Of a DNA stretch of 64,000 bases, positions 52,557-61,825 are shown piece by piece. Positions within the stretch are counted from its first letter, which is position 1, and every line of letters begins with the position of its first letter. The DNA is from Panacagrimonas sp046594215 (GTDB taxonomy: Bacteria > Pseudomonadota > Gammaproteobacteria > Nevskiales > Nevskiaceae). The stretch is taken from assembly GCA_046594215.1 (NCBI GenBank), contig JBKJPX010000009.1, positions 1 through 64,000 of the forward strand, written 5' to 3'. The notes under the pieces are model-generated. The model was not told the origin of the DNA, did no database searches, and saw nothing but the letters and a program-made list of their open reading frames with translations. The position numbers and the translations under genes were made by a program.

Positions 52557-54818
52557 TCAGGGACGCACCGGAAGTTCGATGTAGCTGTCCGGATACCAGC
52601 GGATCTTCAGCGGCGCCTTCGCGCGCTTCAAGGACTCCGCGCTCACATCGTCGCCGATTCCGTAGTTCACCTGCCGGTCGGCGCGGTGATTGACGCCGAT
52701 CGCCAGCACCACGCGGCTCCCGGCGTGGAGACGCCGGCCCATCAGCTGCTCCGTCTTGAAAGCCAGCTTCTGACGCACACCCGCCTGCAGCAGGCGACGC
52801 TTCACGGGATTGCCCGCGTAGCTCGCACGGAACTCGTAGGGATCGCACAACAGCAGGTATTCACCGTTGGGCAGCAGTTCGTACAGGGTCACACTCAAGT
52901 CCATGTCCATGCGGCTGGGCCTCAGATCCAGCTGCCCCGACAGCAGGCCGCCCACCTCCAAGGGCTGCGGCAGCGGATCGCTGAGATAGGTCACGGCATG
53001 GTCCAGCGCAATCCGCCGCGACAGGATCGGCGGCGTCACGGATGCGGCCGGACCGCCGCGATCCTTGCGATCGACCACCTGCAGGAACGAGGTCCCGTCG
53101 GCCGGCGCGGCGTCGAGCAACCGACGCACATCGACCTTCTCGTCCGTCTCCAGGTACAGGCGCAGGCCCTTCCCGCCCATCGCATCGATCGTCGGCGCAT
53201 GCCGCCACTCGCCCGTGCCCATCGCCCACCAGTTGACGCGGTCCTTCAGCAGTTCCGGCTTTGGACCTCCTTTGAGAACATGGTCGAGCCATTCGAAGCG
53301 CAGCTCCGCCAGGTCCACGCGCGATGCCGCATCCACTGCGTAACCGCGCAGCATGCGTGACGGTCGATCCGCGACGGCGCTCTCGTCCCAGGGTCCGATC
53401 AGCAGCGCGTGCTGTGCATCCTTCGCACGCGAGGTGTGCTCTTCGAAATAGTGCAATGCGCCGACCTCGCCCTGCGCGTAGTAGCCGGTGATCGAGAGCA
53501 CCGGGATCTCCACCTTCGCGAACTGCTCGCGGAACGGGATCATCTTCTGCCAGTAACGGTCGTAGCTCGGATGCCCGATCCAGCGACGGAACACGCGGTT
53601 GGAATCCTTGGCGATGCGATCGAAGTCGCGATACGGCCGCCCGCTTCGGAACCACGACAGGTCGAGCGCGCTCCAGTACGCCGGGTCGCGTGCCGCCGGT
53701 TCCTCGAGTCCCTGCGTGTGCTCCTCTGCCCAGCGATACGCGGCGTTGCGCACGATGCGCCCTTCCATCGGAAAGTCGATGCCCGGCGCCATGGCATCTG
53801 CGGTGGCGATGGCCTTGAGCGCCGCAGGCGGCTTTCGCAGCGCCGCCCAGGCCGCGAAACCGCCGTATCCATCGCCGATCATCGCCACGCGGCCGTCGCT
53901 CCAGGGCTGCGCCGCGATCCACTCGATCACGAGCCGCGCGTCGTCGCCGTCGTGCTCGAAGGGCGTGATGCGGCCCTTCGCGCGCTTCTTGCCGCGCGTG
54001 TACGCCACGACCCCGGCATAGCCATGCGCCGCACTGGCGTGAGCATCGTCCTGCGCGGGATCGATGGTGAACTCGAGCAGCGTCGTCAGCGGCTTGCTCG
54101 CCTGCCTGGGCCGCACCACGCGCGCGACGATCTCCACGCCGCCGCGGCCCTTGACGTGCACGTTCTCGTCGACGAGGTAGCGGCGCTTGGCCTCGCCCTG
54201 CGCGAGCGAGGGCAGCGTCGCCCCCGTGCGGCGATACGCGTCGAACCAGATGTAGGTCCACACCAGGTCCATCGCCTCGCGATCGTCGACGCTGCCCTTG
54301 GGCCGGATCCGGTCGAACGCGGCCTGCAATGCATCGCGCGTCGCCGCCGGCGAAGAACCCATCAGGCGCGTCACCGCGTGCGACTCGCGGTCGCCCAGCT
54401 TCGAGACGTTCTCGCGGAACAGGCGTCCGAAGGCGTCGGAGAACGGGACGTGCTCGGTCTGCTCGGCCGCCCGCGCGCGCACGACGAGGTCGTGGAACAG
54501 GATGTAAGGATGCTGCGGACTCTGGCCGGCCGTGGTGCGCCGCTCGCGCAGCGCGTTGCGACTCTCCGCCGCGGCGCCCGGGTTGCCCGACACCAGTTGC
54601 AGGGCCGCGAGGTTCACGAGGTACCGCTCGGGATCTTTCTCCAGGTAGACAGGCAGGATGCGCTCGGCAAGATCGCGCATCAGCGCGGGCACACCCGGAT
54701 CCTCGGCGCTCGCCGGCGGCGCGAAGTCGAACCCCTGCGCCTGCGCGAGCCGTGCAGACCCGATCAGCAGCAGCGCCGCGAGGATGCGCAGGAAAACAAC
54801 CGGCACGGCAGGCCTCAT
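52557..54818 (-). CDS. CocE/X-Pro dipeptidyl-peptidase-like protein lacking its catalytic triad
   Basis: A 753-residue protein with a signal peptide (VVFLRILAALLLIGSARLAQ), so periplasmic. A helical N-terminal domain of about 210 residues precedes an alpha/beta hydrolase core and a C-terminal jelly-roll typical of CocE/NonD. The nucleophile motif GxSYxG reads IGDGYGG (Gly317); the Asp position, typically GYYD, reads GYYAQGE (Ala449); the His position, typically GPWDH, reads GPWDES (Glu479). All three triad residues appear changed, so it is probably not a serine hydrolase. It may be a binding or scaffold protein. Its ATG overlaps the ABC gene stop by four bases. Confidence 0.8.
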   Translation of the reverse strand: MRPAVPVVFLRILAALLLIGSARLAQAQGFDFAPPASAEDPGVPALMRDLAERILPVYLEKDPERYLVNLAALQLVSGNPGAAAESRNALRERRTTAGQSPQHPYILFHDLVVRARAAEQTEHVPFSDAFGRLFRENVSKLGDRESHAVTRLMGSSPAATRDALQAAFDRIRPKGSVDDREAMDLVWTYIWFDAYRRTGATLPSLAQGEAKRRYLVDENVHVKGRGGVEIVARVVRPRQASKPLTTLLEFTIDPAQDDAHASAAHGYAGVVAYTRGKKRAKGRITPFEHDGDDARLVIEWIAAQPWSDGRVAMIGDGYGGFAAWAALRKPPAALKAIATADAMAPGIDFPMEGRIVRNAAYRWAEEHTQGLEEPAARDPAYWSALDLSWFRSGRPYRDFDRIAKDSNRVFRRWIGHPSYDRYWQKMIPFREQFAKVEIPVLSITGYYAQGEVGALHYFEEHTSRAKDAQHALLIGPWDESAVADRPSRMLRGYAVDAASRVDLAELRFEWLDHVLKGGPKPELLKDRVNWWAMGTGEWRHAPTIDAMGGKGLRLYLETDEKVDVRRLLDAAPADGTSFLQVVDRKDRGGPAASVTPPILSRRIALDHAVTYLSDPLPQPLEVGGLLSGQLDLRPSRMDMDLSVTLYELLPNGEYLLLCDPYEFRASYAGNPVKRRLLQAGVRQKLAFKTEQLMGRRLHAGSRVVLAIGVNHRADRQVNYGIGDDVSAESLKRAKAPLKIRWYPDSYIELPVRP

Positions 54819-56605
54819 GACGTCGGCCCCTCGTCGACGTCGATGGCGGCCCCGTCGACCTTGACCAGGTTCGCCACGCGCGAGAACAGCGAATCGCGTC
54901 CCTGCACCGCGCGACCGATATGCACCAGTCCGGAGCGCACGAGCTCTTTCTGGAAGATGTCGACGACGCGGGCCAAGGCCTCGTCGTCAAGGCCGCCGAG
55001 CGCATCGTCGATCACGATCCACGGCGGCGCCTGCAGCACGATGCGCGCGAAGGCCAGGCCCAGCTGCTCGTCCTGACTCAGTTCCTGATCCCAGCGCCGC
55101 TGCCTGTCGAGCGACGGTAGCAGCCGCCCAAGGCCCAGCCGCGACAGGGCGTGCTCGAACGCGTCGTCGTTGAAATCGGCGACCTTGGCCGGATAGGCGA
55201 GCACCTCGCGCAGGCTGCCGCGCGGGAGATACGGCGTGCCGCGCGGCATGTAGTACACCGGCTCATCGGCCGGCCGCTCCACGCGACCTTCGCCCCAGGG
55301 GGACAGCCCCGCGAGAGCGCGGAACAACTGCGTCTTGGCCGTGCCGGGTGCGCCCACGATCAGGACGCGCTCGCCCGCCGTCACCACCAGCGGAGACTCG
55401 TCGAGGCGATCGCGCCCGGTCTGCGAATCCACCTGCAGATTCTCGACCTTCAGCTGTCCCGCCTCGCCCTGCACGTACTCGATGCGGCGCGCGTTGCTGG
55501 TCAGCGATTGATCCATGACCAGCACCTGGCGGAAGTTGGCCACGCGCAGCAGGGTCGCGCGCCAGTCCGCGAGGATGCTGAAGTTGTCGACGAACCAGCG
55601 CAGCGAGGTCTGTGCCTGCGTGAACGCCGCGGCGGCCATCATCAGGCCGCCGAATGAAACCTTGCCCGAGAAATACAAGGGCGCGGCGACCAGGATCGGC
55701 GCGACCGTGGTCACCCAGCCGAAGCCCGCGGTGACCCAGGTCAGGTTCGTCAGGCCCATGACCAGGCGCCGCGCGGACGCGAGCAGGTCCTCGAGGTAAC
55801 GCTCCACTCGTCGCTGCTCGCCGGCCTCGCCGTTGGCCAGCGAGATGCCGTCGAGGTGCTCGTTCACGCGCACCAGCGACAGCCGCAGCTCGGCCTCGCG
55901 CTCGTAGCGCTCGGCGTTGCGACCCACGAGGCTGCGCCCAACCCAGTAGCTGAGAAGGGAACCGAGACCGGCGTACAGGATCGCGGCCCAGACCATGAAA
56001 CCCGGCACCGCGTAGTCCTTGTCGCCCAGGCGGATGCTGAAGTCCGCCGAGATCACCCACAGCACGCCGGCGAAGGACACGGCGAGGATCGAGGCCTGCA
56101 GCAGGCCCACGCTCAGGTCGGCGGTCATGTCGGACAGGTGGCGCGCGTCGTCGTGCATGCGCTGGTCGGGATTGGTGCCCATCGCACCCGCTTGCGCCAG
56201 CCAGAACGCGCGCCGCGGCAGCATCCAGTGACTGACGAGGTCGCGCACCATGCCTTCGCGCAGTCGCAGCTTGAGCGTCTCCACCAGCCAGCGCTGACCC
56301 ACGTTCAGCACCAGCAGCGCACCGGCGATGATGAAGAACACGCCGAGCTGGACCACGAAGTCGCGCATGTCGCGGCGCGACAACGCGTCGAAGAAATCCT
56401 TGTTCCAGCTGTTGAGTCGGATCTGGCCCCAGGAGGTGACGCCGATGACGGCGACGATGCCGACAGCCACCACCAGCAGCGGCTTTCCGATCGGCGAGGC
56501 ATGCAGCGCACGCAGGATGGTGAGCAGCTGGCGCATCGCCCCGGTCTGCGCGGTCGTCGCGGCCGCGGGCGTCGGTGCGTCCCTGCTGTCCGGAGCCTGG
56601 CTCAT
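54815..56605 (-). CDS. SbmA/BacA-YddA-type ABC membrane protein with degenerate ATPase
   Basis: A 596-residue inner-membrane protein. Six predicted helices in residues 40-345 form an SbmA/BacA-like domain (SWGQIRLNSWNKDFFDALSR is typical), followed by an ATPase. Walker A GAPGTAKT (418-425) keeps the Lys. The signature reads LSQDEQ, Walker B IDDALGGLD has Asp534 for the catalytic Glu, and the switch His is Arg565 (VHIGRA). Relatives move peptides, vitamins or long-chain acyl compounds across the inner membrane. ATP hydrolysis may be weak or lost. It starts four bases after the GH15 gene and overlaps the CocE-like gene. Confidence 0.85.
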   Translation of the reverse strand: MSQAPDSRDAPTPAAATTAQTGAMRQLLTILRALHASPIGKPLLVVAVGIVAVIGVTSWGQIRLNSWNKDFFDALSRRDMRDFVVQLGVFFIIAGALLVLNVGQRWLVETLKLRLREGMVRDLVSHWMLPRRAFWLAQAGAMGTNPDQRMHDDARHLSDMTADLSVGLLQASILAVSFAGVLWVISADFSIRLGDKDYAVPGFMVWAAILYAGLGSLLSYWVGRSLVGRNAERYEREAELRLSLVRVNEHLDGISLANGEAGEQRRVERYLEDLLASARRLVMGLTNLTWVTAGFGWVTTVAPILVAAPLYFSGKVSFGGLMMAAAAFTQAQTSLRWFVDNFSILADWRATLLRVANFRQVLVMDQSLTSNARRIEYVQGEAGQLKVENLQVDSQTGRDRLDESPLVVTAGERVLIVGAPGTAKTQLFRALAGLSPWGEGRVERPADEPVYYMPRGTPYLPRGSLREVLAYPAKVADFNDDAFEHALSRLGLGRLLPSLDRQRRWDQELSQDEQLGLAFARIVLQAPPWIVIDDALGGLDDEALARVVDIFQKELVRSGLVHIGRAVQGRDSLFSRVANLVKVDGAAIDVDEGPTS

Positions 56606-56609
56606 GCGA

Positions 56610-57941
56610 TCAGTGCGGCGACAGGGCGCGCGTCGCGGCCCGGCGCGCCGCGACGCAGGAGATGCAGGCCGCGTAACTCCAGGTCAGGTGCCTGGCGGAA
56701 GTCTGCGCGCCGCTGACCTGGTCGAACTGCTCGGACAAGGCGCCGTCTTCGGGGATGTAGTTGCGCATCGTCGCAAGATAGGCGTCGCCGCGCTCGAACC
56801 ACGCGCGCGCGCCACTGGCGCCCGCCGCCGCGGCGCGAAAGCAGAATTCCGACGCGGCAAACGTCGAGAAGAAGTACGCGCCGCCCGAGTGATAGACATC
56901 GCCTTCGTAGCGTCCCATCGCCGGCCCTTCGCCGCGCCCGCGGTTGATCGCATACAGCCGCGAGAACAGCTTCTCCAGTTGCGACAGCGAGGACTGCAGG
57001 CGCGGATCGAGCACCGAGTGCGGACCCGTGTCGGGCCCGGCGTGGATCCCGGCGAAGACCACGGCGATATCGAGTTCCTTGGCCGAGCGAGCGCCGGACG
57101 CAAGTACGCGCGAGCGGTAGTAGCCCGCCTCGTCCAGCCAGTAGTCGTCGAGCCGCGCCAGCGCGGCCTGGCCCTGTTCACGACATTCGCTCGCCGTCGC
57201 TGCGTCGCCTCCCGACTCGAGCCAGTCGGCGCCCTGCAGCAGCGCCGCGGCGGAGACGCGCAGCGTGTAGTAGTGCAGGCCGTACTCCTCTTCCCAGATG
57301 TCGTGCGAGGGCTCGTGCCAGTGCCGTCGGGCGAATGCGAGGTCGGAGCGCAGCAGCCGCGAGACGTCCGCGCGCAGGCCGTCGGCCAGCGAGTCGATGC
57401 GTAACCAACGCAACAGCGCGAGCGAGCGCAGCGGCGCGCCGTCGAACTGCGGCCGCGACCACTTCGAGATGTCGAGCGTGCCATCGGGATTCACGCGCGT
57501 GTCCGCCACCACGGCGTCGCCGTGGATCGTCTCGAGTTCCTCGTCGTCGCGCAAATAGCGGCGGAAGTCGGGGCGCGCCTGCTCGCGTCGCGCCGTGCCC
57601 GGCACCAGCCTGCGTCCGTCCAGCTCGTCGAGCGCGAGGCTGAAGCGCACGAAGTCGCCGAGATGGGCCCTGGCCTCCTCACCGATGTCCCCGGCGAGAT
57701 GCAGCAAGCGCAGCGCGTCGACCACGATCGCGGAATCGCGGTACCAGTGAAAGAAGTAGTCCGGATCCGGATCCCAGTCCGCGAGCACCGGCGAGGCCAC
57801 GATCGAGCCTTTCGCTGCACGGATCGACTGCCCGAAACCCAGCCGACACTTGACCAGGTGCACGGGCGAGACACCGCGCAGCATCAGCGCCGCGGACAAC
57901 CGGTACTGCCGATCGATCCAGCCATCGAGCCGCTCCTTCAA
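56610..57941 (-). CDS. GH15-family glucoamylase-like protein
   Basis: A 443-residue (alpha/alpha)6-barrel glycosidase of family 15. Substrate-site motifs: FHWYRDSAIVVDALRLL, SRPQFDGAPLRSLALL, the catalytic acid region HDIWEEEYGLHYYTLR and the catalytic base region SEQFDQVSGAQTSARHLTWS. It releases glucose from alpha-glucosidic ends; related enzymes act on dextran, trehalose or kojibiose. No signal peptide is seen, so it is cytoplasmic. TTG 57941 overlaps the upstream stop (TTGA) and has AGGGA before it; an internal ATG at 57884 is the alternative. It is coupled to the GH144-like gene. Confidence 0.85.
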   Translation of the reverse strand: MKERLDGWIDRQYRLSAALMLRGVSPVHLVKCRLGFGQSIRAAKGSIVASPVLADWDPDPDYFFHWYRDSAIVVDALRLLHLAGDIGEEARAHLGDFVRFSLALDELDGRRLVPGTARREQARPDFRRYLRDDEELETIHGDAVVADTRVNPDGTLDISKWSRPQFDGAPLRSLALLRWLRIDSLADGLRADVSRLLRSDLAFARRHWHEPSHDIWEEEYGLHYYTLRVSAAALLQGADWLESGGDAATASECREQGQAALARLDDYWLDEAGYYRSRVLASGARSAKELDIAVVFAGIHAGPDTGPHSVLDPRLQSSLSQLEKLFSRLYAINRGRGEGPAMGRYEGDVYHSGGAYFFSTFAASEFCFRAAAAGASGARAWFERGDAYLATMRNYIPEDGALSEQFDQVSGAQTSARHLTWSYAACISCVAARRAATRALSPH

Positions 57942-59248
57942 GGCACTGTCCCTGCGTCGAGCCAGGGGCTGGTGAAGCCGAGCCTGCGAAGGCCGGCCTG
58001 GATTTCCGGCACGCGCATGAACAGCTTCCACAGCAGGGCGCTGCGATGGTTCTCGATCATCACGACGATCGGCCCCTGGTCGATGGCCAGGATCGTCCGC
58101 GCGTACCAGTCGCGCTTCTCGCTGAACGCATCGACGAAGCCGAACGGCCCCCAGGCCCGGTCCCCATGCCTCGACAGGAAGCCGCGCATCGCCTGCATCA
58201 CGTCCTGAGGTGCGTACGGCATGCTCGACAACGCCGCGGTCGGCGAGATCGTGCCGTTGTCGTTGTCGGGTGCGTGCGCGTCGTAACCGTCCGGATCGTC
58301 GCTTGCCGTCAGGCCCCAGCAATCCGCGCCGTAGCCCGGGTGCCCGTTCGGGTTTCGCACGCAGTGTTCACGGTTGATCTGCACGTGGCGCACGCACAGG
58401 TTCCAATAATCGGCGTAACGATCCTTGAGTCCGCGGGGATCCAGCCCGCAGAAGGAATAGTGCGTGAAGAACAGCGGGCCGCCGTAGGGCTGGCCCAACG
58501 GCAGTTCGATGCCGTGGAAGCTGTTGCCGTTGCGAAAATCGGGGCCGCTCGCATAGCCGTGGTGATAGACCGCGGGCGCGATGGCGTGGCGCGGCGACGA
58601 GGCCGCGAGCAGATAGGTGATCAGGCACTCGTTCCAGCCGTGGATCGGGTGATTCATGGCCCAGCCGTGACGCGGACTCCAGTGCCAGAACAGCACGTCG
58701 GTACCGCGCGTGAACCAGTCCCACTCGACGGCCTCCCAGATGCCCGTGATGCGGCTGCGGATCGCGGCCTCGCGCGGCTCGTCGCGATCGAAGTACTCGC
58801 GCACGCACAGCAGGCCCTGCAGCAGCAGTGAGGTCTCCACGATGTCCGCCGCGTCGTCCTTACCCCAGAAGGGAATACTCGCGCCCGTGCGCCCATCCAT
58901 GAAATGCGGATAGGCGCCGTGGTACAGCTCCGCACGCACGAGCGCCTCGAGCATGTCGCCGAGCCGGTCCACCGCCGCGTCGCGCAGCACCCAGCCGCGC
59001 TCGACCGCCACGATCAGCGCCATCACACCGAAGCCCGAGCCGCCGATCGCGACTTGGTCCTCGGGCGCGTGCCCGAACGGGGGCAGGCGATCGCGCGCCA
59101 GGCCGCTGGCCGCGTGCGCGCCTTCCCAGAAGAACTGGAACGTCTGACGTTGCACCCGGTCCATCAGGGCTTCGTCGGGGAGCCCGAGCAGGACCGCCGG
59201 ATCTTCCGTCTTCACGCGTGGCGTGGATTGCTCTTCTTCGCTTCGCAT
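57938..59248 (-). CDS. GH144-like (glycoamylase-domain) endo-beta-1,2-glucanase
   Basis: A 436-residue (alpha/alpha)6-barrel protein of the PF10091 glycoamylase domain. Clear family blocks: HPIHGWNECLITYLLAASSP, GGPLFFTHYSFCGLDPRGLK, NPNGHPGYGADCWGLTASDD, PTAALSSMPYAP and AIDQGPIVVMIENHRSALLW. This is the domain of GH144 beta-1,2-glucanases (and GH189 transglycosylases). It would cut beta-1,2-glucans such as osmoregulated periplasmic glucans. No signal peptide, which is unusual for the family. ATG 59248 is chosen at the beginning of the charged N-terminus; upstream sequence is not conserved-looking. It heads the operon and is divergent from GH3. Confidence 0.85.
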   Translation of the reverse strand: MRSEEEQSTPRVKTEDPAVLLGLPDEALMDRVQRQTFQFFWEGAHAASGLARDRLPPFGHAPEDQVAIGGSGFGVMALIVAVERGWVLRDAAVDRLGDMLEALVRAELYHGAYPHFMDGRTGASIPFWGKDDAADIVETSLLLQGLLCVREYFDRDEPREAAIRSRITGIWEAVEWDWFTRGTDVLFWHWSPRHGWAMNHPIHGWNECLITYLLAASSPRHAIAPAVYHHGYASGPDFRNGNSFHGIELPLGQPYGGPLFFTHYSFCGLDPRGLKDRYADYWNLCVRHVQINREHCVRNPNGHPGYGADCWGLTASDDPDGYDAHAPDNDNGTISPTAALSSMPYAPQDVMQAMRGFLSRHGDRAWGPFGFVDAFSEKRDWYARTILAIDQGPIVVMIENHRSALLWKLFMRVPEIQAGLRRLGFTSPWLDAGTVP

Positions 59249-59359
59249 CGCTGACGGCACGGCGATCGTGGAATCCCGATTCTGACTTCGTTTGGCGGCC
59301 GTGGCGATTTGAGCTCGCCGACCTATCATGCGGACACGCCCTGTTTCTGGATCGAAAGT

Positions 59360-61522
59360 ATGAGTCGCATCGACGACCTGGTGGGCCAGATGACCCTGGC
59401 GGAGAAGCTTGGCCAGCTCACGATGACCGCGTCGAGCTACGCGGTGACGGGGCCGGTCATCGCAGGCGATTCCACCGAATCGATCCGCGACGGCACGATC
59501 GGGAACCTGCTCAACATGGTCGGCGCCGGGCACGTGCACGAGGTGCAGCGGATCGCGGTGGAGCAGTCGCGCCTGGGAATCCCGCTGCTGGTCGGCCTGG
59601 ACATCATCCACGGCCATCGCACGCTGTTCCCGATCCCGCTGGCCGAAACAGCATGTTTCGATCCCAAAACCTGGGAATTCACCGCGCGCGAGGCGGCCCG
59701 CGAGGCTGCAGCCGACGGCCTGGCGCTGACCTTCGCCCCGATGCTTGACGTCTCGCGCGACCCGCGCTGGGGCCGCACCGCGGAAGGCTCGGGCGAAGAC
59801 GCGGGACTCGCGGTGCTGATGGCGCGCGCCAAGGTGCGCGGCTTCCAGGCCGACGACCTGGCACACGGGGAAAGCCTGGCCGCCTGCGCCAAGCATTTCT
59901 GCGCCTACTCGCCGGTGACGGCGGGGCGCGAGTACGCCTCGGTCGACATCTCGGAACGGACCTTGCGCGAGGTGCACCTGCCGGCTTTCGCGGCTTCTGT
60001 CGAGGCCGGCGTTGCGACGATCATGCCGGCCTTCACCGACCTAAACGGCGTCCCGATGACGGCGCACATCCCGCTGCTGCGCGACTACCTGCGCGGCGAG
60101 CTCGGCTTCGACGGCGTGCTGGTGAGCGACTACAACGCGATCGGCGAGCTGATCAAGCACGGCGTCGCCGCCGACCTCGTGCAGGCCGCCACGCTCTCGC
60201 TGAAGGCCGGCGTGGACATCGACATGATGGCCGGCGCCTACCGCAACGGCCTGCCGATCGCGCTCGAGCGCGGGCTGGTGACGATGGAGGAGATCGACAC
60301 CAGCGTGCGGCGCGTGCTGGCCCTCAAGGAAAGGCTCGGCCTGTTCGAGGACCCTTACCGCCGCGGCGCGAAGCAGGAGGATATGGAGACCATCGCGCAG
60401 CGCCGGCGGTTCGCGCGCGACGTCGGCGCGCGCTGCATCACGATGCTGCGCAACGAGCGGGAGACCCTGCCGCTGCCGCCCGGCATCAAGCGCCTCTGCG
60501 TGCTCGGGCCGTTGGCCGATGCCGCCATCGAAATGCGCGGGCCCTGGTGGGCGGCGGGCGAAGCCGAAGGACAGGTCAGCGTCCTGGCCGGGCTCGAGGC
60601 CGGGCTTCCCGATGTCGAGATCCGCCACGCGACGGGCGTGGGCATCGACGATCCGGATCCCACCGGAATCGCCGCCGCGGTGGAGTTGTGCGAAGGCTCG
60701 GATGCGCTGCTGCTCTGCCTTGGCGAGCGGGCCACGATGAGCGGCGAGGCCGCGAGCCGCGCGTATCCCGACATCCCCGCCCCGCAGATGGAGCTTGCGA
60801 AGGCCGCGATCGAGCGCGCCCGCGCGCTCAGGATTCCCGTCATCGCCGTGCTGTTCTCCGGCCGTCCGCTCGTGATTCCCTGGCTCGCGGAAAATTCCGA
60901 CGCGATCCTCGCCGCGTGGTTTCTCGGCTGCGAGGCCGGCAACGCGATCGTCGACGTGCTCACCGGCCGCGTCTCGCCGAGCGGTCGCACGCCGATCACG
61001 TGGCCCCGCGCGGTCGGGCAGGTGCCGATCTTCTTCGGCGCCCGCCCGACCGGCCGCCCAATGGATCCGAAGGACTACTTCACGAGCAAGTACCACGATG
61101 TGCCGAATGATCCGCTCTACCCGTTCGGCCACGGCCTCACCTACGGCCGCTTCACGCTGTCGAACCTGCGCGTGACGCCGGACACGGCGGGCGAGCGGCA
61201 GGACGTTCGCGTCGAGGTCGACGTCAGCAACGACGGCCGGCACGGGGCCGAAGAGACGGTGTTCCTGTTCACGCGCGACAGGCTCGCCTGCGTCGCCCGA
61301 CCGCTGCTGGAACTGCGGCGTTTCGCGAAGATCCGCCTGGAACCCGGGAAGACCGGTACGGTGGTGATGAGCCTGCCCGCCTCGGAGTTGAGCTTCCTGG
61401 GGCTGGATCTTGAGCCCGTGTTCGAGGCGGGCGACGTGGAGATGCTCGTGGGGCCCTGCGCGGACCGGCCGCGGCTGCTGTCGGCGAACCTGCGATTGAT
61501 GGCGGGGAGCGCAGACGAGTAG
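59360..61522 (+). CDS. bglX: GH3-family beta-glucosidase
   Basis: A 720-residue glycoside hydrolase of family 3. N-terminal barrel with DLVGQMTLAEKLGQLTM, KHFCAYSPVTAGREYASVDI and the nucleophile Asp257 in FDGVLVSDYNAIGEL; then an alpha/beta domain and a C-terminal fibronectin-like domain (SNDGRHGAEETVFLFTRD). It releases glucose from beta-glucosides. No signal peptide is seen, unlike E. coli BglX. Divergent from the GH144-like gene with a 111-base gap, so beta-1,2-linked gluco-oligosaccharides are a possible substrate. ATG 59360 fits the family start; the symbol is a best match, not certain. Confidence 0.9.
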   Translation: MSRIDDLVGQMTLAEKLGQLTMTASSYAVTGPVIAGDSTESIRDGTIGNLLNMVGAGHVHEVQRIAVEQSRLGIPLLVGLDIIHGHRTLFPIPLAETACFDPKTWEFTAREAAREAAADGLALTFAPMLDVSRDPRWGRTAEGSGEDAGLAVLMARAKVRGFQADDLAHGESLAACAKHFCAYSPVTAGREYASVDISERTLREVHLPAFAASVEAGVATIMPAFTDLNGVPMTAHIPLLRDYLRGELGFDGVLVSDYNAIGELIKHGVAADLVQAATLSLKAGVDIDMMAGAYRNGLPIALERGLVTMEEIDTSVRRVLALKERLGLFEDPYRRGAKQEDMETIAQRRRFARDVGARCITMLRNERETLPLPPGIKRLCVLGPLADAAIEMRGPWWAAGEAEGQVSVLAGLEAGLPDVEIRHATGVGIDDPDPTGIAAAVELCEGSDALLLCLGERATMSGEAASRAYPDIPAPQMELAKAAIERARALRIPVIAVLFSGRPLVIPWLAENSDAILAAWFLGCEAGNAIVDVLTGRVSPSGRTPITWPRAVGQVPIFFGARPTGRPMDPKDYFTSKYHDVPNDPLYPFGHGLTYGRFTLSNLRVTPDTAGERQDVRVEVDVSNDGRHGAEETVFLFTRDRLACVARPLLELRRFAKIRLEPGKTGTVVMSLPASELSFLGLDLEPVFEAGDVEMLVGPCADRPRLLSANLRLMAGSADE

Positions 61523-61825
61523 CACCGCGGACTCCTCCCCTTTGCCCATCCGGAGCCGCCCGCGAGCGCAGCGACCCGGCACACCGAGGACCCGCAAGCC
61601 CTCGAAGCGAGCGTTGCGCAATCTCCGAGCAGACGCGGGGCCTTCAATACGCGGTCACGCTTCGCAAGCCGGCTACTCGGGCCGAACCGGGGAAAAGTGA
61701 GCCGGCCAGGAATCATGAGCGGGCCCGCGCATTCACGGCCACGCACGACGAGCGGCATCGACCTGCTCACGCGTGAACTGTATATTCATACAGTGTCCTG
61801 AAACTCCCCCGCCGGGCCGCACGTC
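61523..61825. other. 303-base gap between GH3 and the radical SAM gene
   Basis: No gene seen. It contains the LexA box at 61778-61793 and the promoter of the downstream gene. No strong terminator for the GH3 gene is visible. Confidence 0.6.
61778..61793 (+). promoter_or_regulatory. LexA (SOS) box
   Basis: CTGTATATTCATACAG fits the CTGT-N8-ACAG consensus with an AT-rich, near-palindromic centre. It lies 33 bases upstream of the radical SAM ATG, in a position to cover the promoter. It predicts repression by LexA and induction by DNA damage. Confidence 0.88.
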
